From NCBI GenBank assembly GCA_947380915.1, contig CANCSY010000005.1, forward strand, positions 1 to 42,149: DNA of 42,149 nucleotides, read 5' to 3'. Of the stretch, positions 32,722 to 41,102 are shown one piece after another. The translations under genes and the position numbers were made by a program. The notes under the pieces were generated by a model that was given only the letters and a program-made list of their open reading frames with translations, did not search any database and was not told where the DNA came from. Source of the DNA: Beijerinckiaceae bacterium (GTDB taxonomy: Bacteria > Pseudomonadota > Alphaproteobacteria > Rhizobiales > Beijerinckiaceae). Each line of letters begins with the position of its first letter. Position 1 is the first letter of the stretch.

Positions 32722-34581
32722 ATGAAAAGCAAGACCCTCACTACTGGCCGCCTTGTCGTCATTGCAGCCCTGCTGGGCGCTGTGATTTTCGGCTGCGTCA
32801 ACATCATCGCCGCGCAGATGTTGCGCGGGGCGCGGATCGATCTCACGCAGCAGAAGCTATACACCCTGAGCGCTGGCACGCGCACACTTGTGGGCGCCCT
32901 TGCGGAGCCGATCCGGTTCCGCTTCTTCATGTCCTCGGGCCTGACGCGCGAGGCGCCGCAGATCGCCGCCTTCGCCTCGCGGGTGCGCGCCATGCTCAAC
33001 GCCTATGTCGCGGGCTCCGGGGGCAAGATCATTCTCGAAGTGATCGACCCGAAGCCCTATTCAGAAGAAGAAGACCGCGCTGTGGCTTTTGGCGTCAGTC
33101 CCATCAACGCAGGGACCGGCGATCGCCTGTTCTTCGGGCTGGCGGCGACAAATTCCACCACCGGCAAGGCCACCATCGGCTCATTCTCGCCGGATCGCGA
33201 AGCTTTCCTAGAATATGACCTGACGCGCCTCGTCGCCGAACTTGACCGCGAGGGCAAGCCCGTCATCGCCCTGCTCGATGGCATGAATCTGCAAGGCAAT
33301 CCGCAACTGGGGACACGCGAGCAACAGGTCCTGACCCAGTTGAAGCAATTCTTCGACGTCAAGACACTCCCGCCCGAAACGGACAAATTGCCCGACGCGA
33401 CCCGCGTTCTCATGGTTGTGCATCCGCAGGGCCTTGCGGACCCGACGCTGTACATGATCGATCAATGGGTGATGCGGGGCGGCGCGACGATGATTTTCGT
33501 CGATCCCAACGCTGAAAACCAGATGGGACCACGCGGCGCGCCGCCGCCAGACACATCGTCCAACCTCGAGAAACTGTTCGCCGCCTGGGGCGTGGCCTTT
33601 GATACGAAGCGCGCCGTGGCTGATGCAGGCTTCGCCCTGCAGACCGAGCGCATGATCAACGGGCGGCCGACCCCCATGAGCAACCTGCCGTGGATCGCTG
33701 TCCATGATGAGGGACTGCGCAAGGACGATGCGATCCTGGCCCAGCTGGCCGCCATGGTCTTCACGACAACAGGTTCCTTCGAAACCAGCAAGCCCGGCGT
33801 GACCCTGCGCCCCCTGGTGACGGCGTCTTCCAAGGGCGGCACCCTGCCGGTTGAAGACATGAAGGACCGTAACGCTGACCTGCGTTTGCAGCTTGTGAAG
33901 GTTGTGCGCGGCGCAGCCTCGCCCGTCATCGCGGCCCGTCTCGGCGGCACGCTGGAAAGCGCCTTCGCCACCCGCCCCGAGGGAGCGACGGCGGATGGCG
34001 AACATTCGACCAAGAACACCAAGCCCGTGAATGTCATTCTAGTCGGCGACGCCGACCTGTTGATGGATCGCACCTGGGTGCAGCGTCGCAATGTTCTTGG
34101 CTCGGAAGTGGCGCAGGCCTTCGCCAATAACGGCGACTTCGTGGTGAACGCCATTGAACAGATGGCTGGCGGCATGGCCCTGGCCGATCTGCGGGGACGC
34201 GGCGTATCATGGCGCCCCTTCGAGCTCATCAAGAAGATCGAAGCGGAGGCGAACCAGCGCTATCGCACCAAGGAACAGGGACTACAGGAAAAGCTCAAGG
34301 ACCTCGAGACGAAACTGCAGGAGGTTGGTCGCGGCGGACAACAAGGCGCCGAAGTTCTCACCCCCAAGCAGATCGAGATGATCGACAAGTTCCGTACGGA
34401 TCTGCTCGCGACGCGCGAGGAGTTGCGCGCCACGCAATTCGCCTTGCGCTCGGAGGTGGACAGCCTGAAGAACATGATCATGGCCATCAATGTCGCAGGC
34501 GTTCCCCTGCTGATTGGCGTGATCACCCTGCTTCTCGTCTTCCGCCGCAAGAACCGCGCTTTGCCCCGTAAAGACGCCTGA
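32722..34581 (+). CDS. GldG family auxiliary protein of the ABC exporter
   Basis: A 619-residue protein anchored by an N-terminal helix (residues 11-33, VIAALLGAVIFGCVNIIAAQ). A large extracytoplasmic domain of the ABC_transp_aux / GldG type follows, opening DLTQQKLYTLSAGTRTLV. A helical, probably coiled-coil stretch near residues 510-590 precedes a C-terminal membrane helix (GVPLLIGVITLLLVFRRKN). The upstream open frame overlaps the permease; ATG 32722, seven bases after its stop with GAGGAACC, is the likely start. It forms the membrane assembly with the ATPase, permease and DUF4340 protein. Confidence 0.88.
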   Translation: MKSKTLTTGRLVVIAALLGAVIFGCVNIIAAQMLRGARIDLTQQKLYTLSAGTRTLVGALAEPIRFRFFMSSGLTREAPQIAAFASRVRAMLNAYVAGSGGKIILEVIDPKPYSEEEDRAVAFGVSPINAGTGDRLFFGLAATNSTTGKATIGSFSPDREAFLEYDLTRLVAELDREGKPVIALLDGMNLQGNPQLGTREQQVLTQLKQFFDVKTLPPETDKLPDATRVLMVVHPQGLADPTLYMIDQWVMRGGATMIFVDPNAENQMGPRGAPPPDTSSNLEKLFAAWGVAFDTKRAVADAGFALQTERMINGRPTPMSNLPWIAVHDEGLRKDDAILAQLAAMVFTTTGSFETSKPGVTLRPLVTASSKGGTLPVEDMKDRNADLRLQLVKVVRGAASPVIAARLGGTLESAFATRPEGATADGEHSTKNTKPVNVILVGDADLLMDRTWVQRRNVLGSEVAQAFANNGDFVVNAIEQMAGGMALADLRGRGVSWRPFELIKKIEAEANQRYRTKEQGLQEKLKDLETKLQEVGRGGQQGAEVLTPKQIEMIDKFRTDLLATREELRATQFALRSEVDSLKNMIMAINVAGVPLLIGVITLLLVFRRKNRALPRKDA

Positions 34582-34594
34582 CTGGAGAGAGCCG

Positions 34595-35611
34595 ATGAAT
34601 GTGAAACAAACCGGCGTTCTGGCTGTTCTGGCGCTCGCTGCGATGGGCGCCACCGCATTTAGCATGCGCGCGGGAACCCAGGGTTTCGCCACCGACCGGC
34701 GCGGCGAAACCATCTTCCCGAATATCGTGAGCCGCCTGAACGATGTGGCCAGCATCAGCATCCGCGACCATGAAAAGACCTTCACCGTCGAAAAGCGGGC
34801 TGATGGTTTCGTGGACAAGGACTCCGGCTATCCGGTCAAGGGCGATCAGTTCCGAGACCTGGCCGTGGGCATAGCCATGCTGGCCTATGAAGAGACCAAG
34901 ACAGCCACCCCCGCCCGCTATCGCGACCTAGGTCTGGCCGAGCCTGGCGGCGCGCCAGATACAGTCGGTCGCCAGGTGACTTTGCGCGACAGCCGCGGCG
35001 CGATCCTGGCGAATGTGATCGTCGGCAACCGCGACGCCACCGTAGGCGGCGCGCGCGGTGGACTGTACCTGCGCCTGCCCGATCAAACCCAGACATGGGT
35101 GGCGCGCGGCGACTTGCGTGTGCCTGCGCCCCATGCCGCCTGGTTCGAAATCAACCTCACCAATATAGGTCGGGACGCACTGGCTGACATCAAGATCAGC
35201 GGAGGCGGTCTCGAAGAGATTGTGGCGAGCGCCGAGAAGAAGGGCGACGACCTCAAACTGTTGAACACTCCCGAGGACAAGGCCGCTGATTCATCCAAGA
35301 TCATGCGCCTGTCCTTCATGGTCGATCCCATTTCATTCCAGGACGTCCGCAAACAGGAGGGAACGCCCGCAGCCGATGGGCGCCGCATGGTGGTGACTTC
35401 GCGAAATGGCGTGCGAATCTCCTACGCGACCATTGGAAAACTGGCGGATGGATGGGTGCGGTTCACCGTAGAAGCCATCTCTGACGAGGGCCGTGACGAG
35501 GCCGCAAATCTGAAGTCGAAGATGGAAGGCTATGACTTCAAACTTGCCACGAACGAGACCGAGATGCTCGGCTGGGAACTGAAGGACGTCACCACAGAGC
35601 CGAAGAAGTAA
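34595..35611 (+). CDS. DUF4340 domain-containing protein
   Basis: A 338-residue protein starting at ATG 34595 after GGAGAGAG. An N-terminal hydrophobic segment (residues 8-24) precedes repeated beta-rich DUF4340 modules. Motifs include RLNDVASISIRDHEKTFTVEKR near residue 46, PARYRDLGLAEPG near 105, and a C-terminal EMLGWELKDV. DUF4340 proteins typically follow GldG in such operons and are thought to be extracytoplasmic partners. No enzymatic motif is visible. It ends 47 bases from the convergent Bug7 gene. Confidence 0.88.
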   Translation: MNVKQTGVLAVLALAAMGATAFSMRAGTQGFATDRRGETIFPNIVSRLNDVASISIRDHEKTFTVEKRADGFVDKDSGYPVKGDQFRDLAVGIAMLAYEETKTATPARYRDLGLAEPGGAPDTVGRQVTLRDSRGAILANVIVGNRDATVGGARGGLYLRLPDQTQTWVARGDLRVPAPHAAWFEINLTNIGRDALADIKISGGGLEEIVASAEKKGDDLKLLNTPEDKAADSSKIMRLSFMVDPISFQDVRKQEGTPAADGRRMVVTSRNGVRISYATIGKLADGWVRFTVEAISDEGRDEAANLKSKMEGYDFKLATNETEMLGWELKDVTTEPKK

Positions 35612-35625
35612 GCCGATGGCCGGGA

Positions 35626-35654
35626 GCCGACGCCGCACCAAAACCGGCGACGGC
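35626..35654. terminator. Imperfect hairpin between convergent DUF4340 and Bug7 genes
   Basis: GCCGACGCC (35626-35634) pairs with GGCGACGGC (35646-35654) except for one central A-A mismatch, with an 11-base loop. It occupies the 47-base gap between converging stops, so bidirectional termination is plausible, but there is no T-run. Confidence 0.35.
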
Positions 35655-35658
35655 CCTC

Positions 35659-36693
35659 TCAATCCGCTTTCAAGGATCCCCCAAGGGCGTCCCTCGCGCG
35701 TGCGATCACGTCTGCGGGACTGTTATAAAGCCGCTTGATGAGGGACTCCAGTTCGACGCCTGACACCAGTTCGATATCAAGTTTCAGACGCTCCGCCTCG
35801 CTGAGCAGTTCCGGATCCAGCAGGGTTGCGTCGAAGGCGCTGCGCAAGACCGCAAGCCGTTCTGGCGCGACATTCGGGGGCGCCGCAATGGGGCGGGCGA
35901 AGGTCTGGGGCGCAAAGACCAGCTCGAGCGCCGCCCGGTCCGCAGGGGTTTTGGCAAGATCCAGCACCAGGGGGATATCGGGGTAGCCAGGCTGTTTTTT
36001 CATCCCGAGCTGGACGAGAACATTGAGCTTCTTCTCCTGCAAATATCCGCCCTTCTCGATGGCGGACCAACTCCAGGAACCAAAGCCCTCGATCTCCCCT
36101 CGCTCCATGGCCATGATGACTTCGGCGCTGCCGGGATAGCCGGAAACAATCCGGAATTTTGTGCCCAGAATACTGTTCATGGCGGTTGGATAGACGTTAG
36201 CCTGAGACCCCGGGCCGGTGCCGCCAATGATCAACTCCATCTGCATCGCATCCTGGATCGTCTTGACGGCTGCGCCACGCCAAGCGACGGCAGTCCCCAC
36301 CACATTCACCGTGCTGCCGATCCAGCCAAACTTCAGGGGGTCGAAAAGGTCGCGGGCCTCGCCGAACAGAGGCAGGATGGGAAGCGTGCGCGAGAGGGCC
36401 CCAAGCTCGGTTCCATCACGGGCTGCACGAGCATAGAGATAAGCCGCAGCAGTAAGCCCACCGCCACCGGGCATATTCCGCACGATGATGGACGGGGCGC
36501 CAGGAATATGGCGCCCCATATGTCGCGACAGCAACCGGGCGTTCAGATCATAACTGCCCGCCGCACTCGAACCGACAACCATTGTGATGGTGCGGTTCGA
36601 AAAAAAATCCGACTTATCTTCAGCGCGCGTTACGCATGCAACTGAAGCGAACGTGACGCTCGCCAACAGAAGGCTCGCAAACCTGCCAAGCAT
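35659..36693 (-). CDS. Bug/TctC-family solute receptor (Bug7)
   Basis: A 344-residue secreted receptor. ATG 36693 follows GGGGAGGGGAGCG and starts the signal peptide MLGRFASLLLASVTF (cleaved near residue 24, VTRA). The mature protein reads SDFFSNRTITMVVGSSAAG, YDLNARLLSRHM, RNMPGGGGLTAAAYLYARA, FDPLKFGWIGS, GTKFRIVSGYPGSAEVIMAMERGE. Its sequence is closest in pattern to Bug4 and Bug5. It is the last gene of the minus-strand operon behind the CoA-transferase. Confidence 0.9.
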   Translation of the reverse strand: MLGRFASLLLASVTFASVACVTRAEDKSDFFSNRTITMVVGSSAAGSYDLNARLLSRHMGRHIPGAPSIIVRNMPGGGGLTAAAYLYARAARDGTELGALSRTLPILPLFGEARDLFDPLKFGWIGSTVNVVGTAVAWRGAAVKTIQDAMQMELIIGGTGPGSQANVYPTAMNSILGTKFRIVSGYPGSAEVIMAMERGEIEGFGSWSWSAIEKGGYLQEKKLNVLVQLGMKKQPGYPDIPLVLDLAKTPADRAALELVFAPQTFARPIAAPPNVAPERLAVLRSAFDATLLDPELLSEAERLKLDIELVSGVELESLIKRLYNSPADVIARARDALGGSLKAD

Positions 36694-36715
36694 CGCTCCC
36701 CTCCCCTGATCCGGT

Positions 36716-37900
36716 CTATTCGACGGCCGCATTTGCGCGCAAAGCAGCAATCTCGCTTTCGGCGAAACCGAATTCCGTCAGGATCTCGTCCGTATGTTCG
36801 GCAAACTTTGGCGTGCGCCGCGCCAGCTTGCTCGGTGTTCTGCTCAGCGTGAAGGGTTGGCGCGGCAGCCGGATGTCCTTGCCGCTCTCACCAACAACAG
36901 ACTGGGTCAGTTCCAGATGCTGCGCCTGAGGATCATTATAGGCCTCGGCGATATCATAGATCGGCCCGCAGGGAACATCCGCCTTCTGAAAGATGTCCAA
37001 CAGCGTTGCAGAGTCGTGCTGCAGCGTGAAGGCCTGAAAGATCCCGTTGATCTCCTGCCGCCGCTTTCTGCGTACCTCACGGGTGGCGTAATCAGGATGC
37101 TTGATAAGATCCTCGCGCCCGATGGCCTTGCACACGCGCCCCCACATGGCGGGCGGCGGCGCCAGATTGATGTAGCCATCCTTGGTCTTGTAAGCATTGG
37201 TTGGCACACCCGTCGGATGCTCGTTTCCGACCTGCTTTCCAACGATGCCATCAGCCACATAACGGGCCGCCTGAATATCCAGAAAGAACATCATGCATTC
37301 GATGAGCGATGTCTGGACCCATTGCCCCTCGCCTGACCTCTCCCGCTCAAGCAAGGCCGTCGTGATGCCGATCGCCGCATAAAGACCCGTGCAGATATCG
37401 ACAATCGGAATCCCCACGCGCAACGGCCCATTGCCCGGAATGCCATTCACGGACATCAACCCGCTCATGCCCTGAATGATCTGATCGACGCCGACGCGGT
37501 CCTTGTAAGGACCATCCTGACCAAAGGCCGAAATGCTGCTGAGCACGATGCGCGGGTTTAGCTTGCGCAGGGTCTTATAATCAAAGCCGAGGCGATCCTT
37601 GATGTCCGGTCGAAAATTTTCGACCACCACATCCGCTTTCTCCACCATCCGGTGAAAGGCCGCACGCCCCTCCTCCGACTTCATATTGATGGCGATGCTG
37701 CGCTTGTTGCGATGCTTGTTCTGAAAATCGCCCTCCTGCCGACCGGCGAAATCCGGGGGATCGCCGGGCCGGTCAACCTTGATGACATTCGCGCCCCAAT
37801 CGGCCAACTGACGCACACATACTGGCCCTGCCCGCATATGCGTCATATCCAGAACAACAAGACCGGCGAGCGCCTGGGAAGCGGGTTTGTAATTCATCAT
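36716..37900 (-). CDS. Family III CoA-transferase (CaiB/BaiF)
   Basis: A 394-residue class III CoA-transferase starting at the tandem ATGs at 37900/37897 with AGGAG upstream. LAGLVVLDMTHMRAGPVCVR near residue 10 and QLADWGANVIKVDRPGDPP near 30 are the N-terminal signatures. GIPIVDICTGLYAAIG near residue 165 contains the catalytic Asp that forms the aspartyl-CoA thioester anhydride. The enzyme transfers CoA between acyl-CoA and a carboxylic acid, presumably activating the acid imported by an adjacent Bug. It starts about ten bases after the acyl-CoA dehydrogenase stop. Confidence 0.92.
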   Translation of the reverse strand: MMNYKPASQALAGLVVLDMTHMRAGPVCVRQLADWGANVIKVDRPGDPPDFAGRQEGDFQNKHRNKRSIAINMKSEEGRAAFHRMVEKADVVVENFRPDIKDRLGFDYKTLRKLNPRIVLSSISAFGQDGPYKDRVGVDQIIQGMSGLMSVNGIPGNGPLRVGIPIVDICTGLYAAIGITTALLERERSGEGQWVQTSLIECMMFFLDIQAARYVADGIVGKQVGNEHPTGVPTNAYKTKDGYINLAPPPAMWGRVCKAIGREDLIKHPDYATREVRRKRRQEINGIFQAFTLQHDSATLLDIFQKADVPCGPIYDIAEAYNDPQAQHLELTQSVVGESGKDIRLPRQPFTLSRTPSKLARRTPKFAEHTDEILTEFGFAESEIAALRANAAVE

Positions 37901-37910
37901 GGCCGGACTC

Positions 37911-39065
37911 CTAAAACTGCTTGTAGATGTGACGCGCAATAACGGTGCGCATGATCTCGACCGGTCCTCCGGTGATCATATAGCTGCGTGAACGGCGCCA
38001 GAGTTGCTCGATGGGCATATCTTTCGAGAGACCCATGGCCCCATGGAATTGCAGGCAACGATCCGCTGCTTCAAAACCAAGTTCCGTACAATAGAGCTTG
38101 GCCATATAGGGCTCATGTCGCGCAGCAATCCCCTTATCCAGCCGCCATGCGGTGCGGTAAACCAGCATTTGGGCAAGCTGATGCTTGATATACAGATCCG
38201 TAACGGTGAACTGCGCCGCCTGCCGATCCGCCACCGGCCGCCCAAAGGTCACGCGCTGTTGTGTGTAGGAGGTGATCATTTCCAGGCACCGTTGGGCGAC
38301 GCCAAGCCCGTGACAGGCCTGATGAATGCGATTGGTGTTGATGAAGCCCTGTGCATGCTTCATCCCGTCGCCTTCTTCACCCACCATGTTTTCAACAGGG
38401 ACCCGAACGTCATCGAAGGCGATCTCGAATGTCACGTCCCCCATCATGTGTTCCGTACGACCAGTGATCTTAATGCCGGGCGTATCAGCATCCACCAGAA
38501 AGACGCTGAGGCCGCCCCGCGAGCCCTTGTCCTTGTCGGTCACCGCGACAACCTGATAAAAGGTCGCTGTGTCCGCGAAGGGGATCCAGATCTTGTTGCC
38601 ATTGATCACATAATGGTCGCCATGGCGCACGGCGCTGGTGCGCATTCCCCCGGGATCGCTGCCTGCGCCGGGTTCGGACTGGGCAAGCGTCGATTTCTTC
38701 TCGCCACGCAAGACCGGAAACAGATATCTTTCCTTCATTTCCGGCGTCAAACGAAACAGGATTGGACTGACGGACGGCCCAAAGATCTGATGCGACCTTG
38801 AGGGCAAGGCCACCGTGCGCGACACTTCCTCCCAAAATCCGGCAAGCTCGAGAACACTCAGCCCTTGACCGCCATATTCCGAGGGCGTCGTCAGAAGCCA
38901 AAGACCGAGTTCCTTGGTTTTCTTTGTCAGAGCTTCCCGATATTCCGGCTTCAAGGATGGACCTTCGATGGTCTTCATCTCGATGGGGATGAGTTCCTCA
39001 TCCACGAACCGACGCACCGTCTGCTTCAGCAACGTAACTTCTTCCGGCAAATCAAAGTCCATCAT
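37911..39065 (-). CDS. Acyl-CoA dehydrogenase family protein
   Basis: A 384-residue flavoprotein of normal ACAD length starting at ATG 39065 or 39062 after GGGAG. The FAD/substrate motif AQSEPGAGSDPGG lies near residue 132, with IWIPFADTATFYQVVAV near 158, and the C-terminal FHGAMGLSKDMPIEQLWRRSR. The short-chain catalytic base position (Y-E-G-T in most family members) reads ITGGPVEIMR, so the Glu is replaced by Gly. The base must be elsewhere, as in isovaleryl-type enzymes. Its electrons would go to ETF. It acts on the CoA thioester made by the adjacent CoA-transferase. Confidence 0.9.
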   Translation of the reverse strand: MMDFDLPEEVTLLKQTVRRFVDEELIPIEMKTIEGPSLKPEYREALTKKTKELGLWLLTTPSEYGGQGLSVLELAGFWEEVSRTVALPSRSHQIFGPSVSPILFRLTPEMKERYLFPVLRGEKKSTLAQSEPGAGSDPGGMRTSAVRHGDHYVINGNKIWIPFADTATFYQVVAVTDKDKGSRGGLSVFLVDADTPGIKITGRTEHMMGDVTFEIAFDDVRVPVENMVGEEGDGMKHAQGFINTNRIHQACHGLGVAQRCLEMITSYTQQRVTFGRPVADRQAAQFTVTDLYIKHQLAQMLVYRTAWRLDKGIAARHEPYMAKLYCTELGFEAADRCLQFHGAMGLSKDMPIEQLWRRSRSYMITGGPVEIMRTVIARHIYKQF

Positions 39066-39083
39066 ACCACTCCCATTGCTGCT

Positions 39084-39872
39084 TTAGGAACGCTTCTTGC
39101 GCGCAGCGGCCCAGATGCCGCCATCCACACGCACAGAGGCGCCAGATATGTTCGAAGACAGATCCGAAGCCAAAAAGGCGACAAGAGACGCCACCTCCTC
39201 CACGGATCCGGACCGGCCCGATGGGTAATCCTTCATGATTTCCGGCCAGCGGTCGGCATCGCCGAACCTTTGCACCGCCCTCTCGATCAGATGTGATTTG
39301 TGACGATCAGACATGGTCGGCCCGGGGTTGACTGCATTCACCCGCACGCCATATTCCACCGCCTCGCCGCCCAGCACATGGGTAAACATGTTCAACGCCG
39401 CGTTTCCCATGCAGCCCGCGATATAGGCGGGGTTAGGAACTTCGGCGGCGACGCCGATGACGTTGACCACATTCCCGCTCCGACGCTTGTACATCTGCGG
39501 AAGAATGATGCGGGTGAGATCGATATATCCAAACACCTTGGACTCCCAACCACGACGCCATGCGGCGCTGTCGATCTCGGTCAGGCGTCCGGTTGGAATA
39601 TCGCCGGCATTGTTGATCAGCACATCAACGTCCCGGCAGGAATGGCCGAGCTTCTCGACCTCCTCGGGGATATTCATTTCATGCGCATGGCAAGCAACCG
39701 TTACGCCATGGCGCCCGCGCAACTCTCTCGCCACCGCTTCCAGACTATCCATGGTGCGGGCGGATATATGAAGATCACAACCCTCGGCAGCCATTACCTC
39801 CGCGATGCCACGCCCGATCCCCCGCGTGGCGCCGGTAATGAGAACGCTTCGTCCTCGCAATTTAAGGTCCAT
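39084..39872 (-). CDS. SDR family oxidoreductase-like protein with atypical active site (SDR-2)
   Basis: A 262-residue SDR paralogous to SDR-1. The cofactor loop VLITGATRGIGRGIAEVM and DVLINNAGDIPTG are intact. The active-site region reads NVIGVAAEVPNPAYIAGCM followed by GNAALNMF, so no Lys is present after the Tyr, and the Ser is also missing. NPGPTMSDRH matches DPGPTNSDRH in SDR-1. It starts at ATG 39872 with GGGGAAA and lies between Bug8 and the acyl-CoA dehydrogenase with short gaps (30 and 18 bases), so it belongs to that operon. Confidence 0.87.
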   Translation of the reverse strand: MDLKLRGRSVLITGATRGIGRGIAEVMAAEGCDLHISARTMDSLEAVARELRGRHGVTVACHAHEMNIPEEVEKLGHSCRDVDVLINNAGDIPTGRLTEIDSAAWRRGWESKVFGYIDLTRIILPQMYKRRSGNVVNVIGVAAEVPNPAYIAGCMGNAALNMFTHVLGGEAVEYGVRVNAVNPGPTMSDRHKSHLIERAVQRFGDADRWPEIMKDYPSGRSGSVEEVASLVAFLASDLSSNISGASVRVDGGIWAAARKKRS

Positions 39873-39902
39873 TTTCCCCTGCCCTTGAATTGTAAACTGT
39901 AT

Positions 39903-40940
39903 CTATTGGATGATCGACTTGGCCACGGCTTTCACAGCAGGTGACGTCGCCAGCACCTTGTCTATGATCTCCTGCAAGCGATCCCCGAATACAGGCTCGA
40001 TCTCGATCCGTGCTTTCTCGGCGGTTTGCAGAAACTCCGGATCCTTGATGACGCGGTCGTAAGCAAGCCGCATTGCCTCCAATCGGTCCTTTGGCACATC
40101 GGGCGTCAAGGCCAATGGCTTGCCAAGCTGGTCGCCCGCCAGCACCAGATTGACCAGAGCCTTGTCGTCGTCGGTCTTCGCAAGTTCGCCAATGGACGGA
40201 ATCGCCAAATCAGCGGCCTTGGGATCACTCTGGAGCAAGACATTGATCGTGCCATCCTTTGGCCATTGAGGATACATGGACTTCCAGCTCGTCCAGGAAT
40301 TCACCACAGCATCCACTTCCCCACGCTGCAGGGCGATGATCATCTCGCTTGTTCCCTGATAGCCAGTCACGATCTTGAGGTTGGCGCCCAGCACCTTGTT
40401 CATCAAAAAGGGATAGGTGTAGGTGATCGCACCTGGCGTCGAAGCTGCTACGCTTATGCTCTTGCCCGCAAGGTCGGACATTGTGCGCACGCCAGCACTC
40501 CCCCGCACCGCCAGAGTGATGGGACTTGTACTCAGCGTTCCAAGCCAGCCAAAACGCTCGGCCCGATACTGCACCCCCTCGCCACCCACAGCCTGCAAGG
40601 TGATCAGCGTATTGGGGAACATGCCAAGATTTGTACCGTCCTTCGGCGACATGTTGTAAAGCTGGTTCGCCATGCGCAATCCACCGGCGCCAATCACATT
40701 CTGCGGGACAACGGTCGGGCTCCCAGGAATGTAGGCGCCAATATATCGAGCTATGAGGCGAGCCTCGAGATCATAACCGCCACCCACATTGACGCCGATC
40801 AGAATATTGACGCGCTTGTCCTTGTAAAAATCAGCGACCGCATCAACCGTCTGCGCATCAACGCGAGTGGCGGAAGACACAAGCCCCAGACCAACGCATA
40901 GGCCGATCAAACCGGTAAGACGATCCCCTGTTCGCATCAT
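39903..40940 (-). CDS. Bug/TctC-family solute receptor (Bug8)
   Basis: A 345-residue secreted receptor. The tandem ATGs at 40940/40937 follow GGGGAGGGACC. The signal peptide ends near residue 29 (RVDA), then ADFYKDKRVNILIGVNVGGG, YDLEARLIARYIGAYIPG, VPQNVIGAGGLRMANQLYN, ERFGWLGT, STPGAITYTYPFLMNKV and TGYQGTSEMIIALQRGEVDA. It is the first gene of the minus-strand operon and is read divergently from the LysR gene, which probably controls it. It is the closest match to Bug6 by shared blocks. Confidence 0.9.
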   Translation of the reverse strand: MMRTGDRLTGLIGLCVGLGLVSSATRVDAQTVDAVADFYKDKRVNILIGVNVGGGYDLEARLIARYIGAYIPGSPTVVPQNVIGAGGLRMANQLYNMSPKDGTNLGMFPNTLITLQAVGGEGVQYRAERFGWLGTLSTSPITLAVRGSAGVRTMSDLAGKSISVAASTPGAITYTYPFLMNKVLGANLKIVTGYQGTSEMIIALQRGEVDAVVNSWTSWKSMYPQWPKDGTINVLLQSDPKAADLAIPSIGELAKTDDDKALVNLVLAGDQLGKPLALTPDVPKDRLEAMRLAYDRVIKDPEFLQTAEKARIEIEPVFGDRLQEIIDKVLATSPAVKAVAKSIIQ

Positions 40941-41070
40941 GGTCCCTCCCCAACGCGCGCACCTCTTTTGATTCAGGTGCTTCATCGCGATCTGCGGATG
41001 GCGCCCTCATTTGCAGGGCCCAACGGCGACATGACAATACCCGAAAGATCAAGCTTGCATGCGATGATTT

Positions 41071-41084
41071 ATACAATACAGTAT
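41071..41084. promoter_or_regulatory. Candidate LysR-type operator (ATAC-N6-GTAT)
   Basis: ATAC (41071-41074) and GTAT (41081-41084) form a short inverted repeat with a 6-base spacer. This is the LTTR-box pattern, lying in the AT-rich divergent region about 20 bases before the LysR start and about 130 bases from Bug8. Its position supports LysR start ATG 41103 and not the upstream ATG 41064. Confidence 0.4.
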
Positions 41085-41102
41085 TTCAAAAAATGGAATG
41101 CC

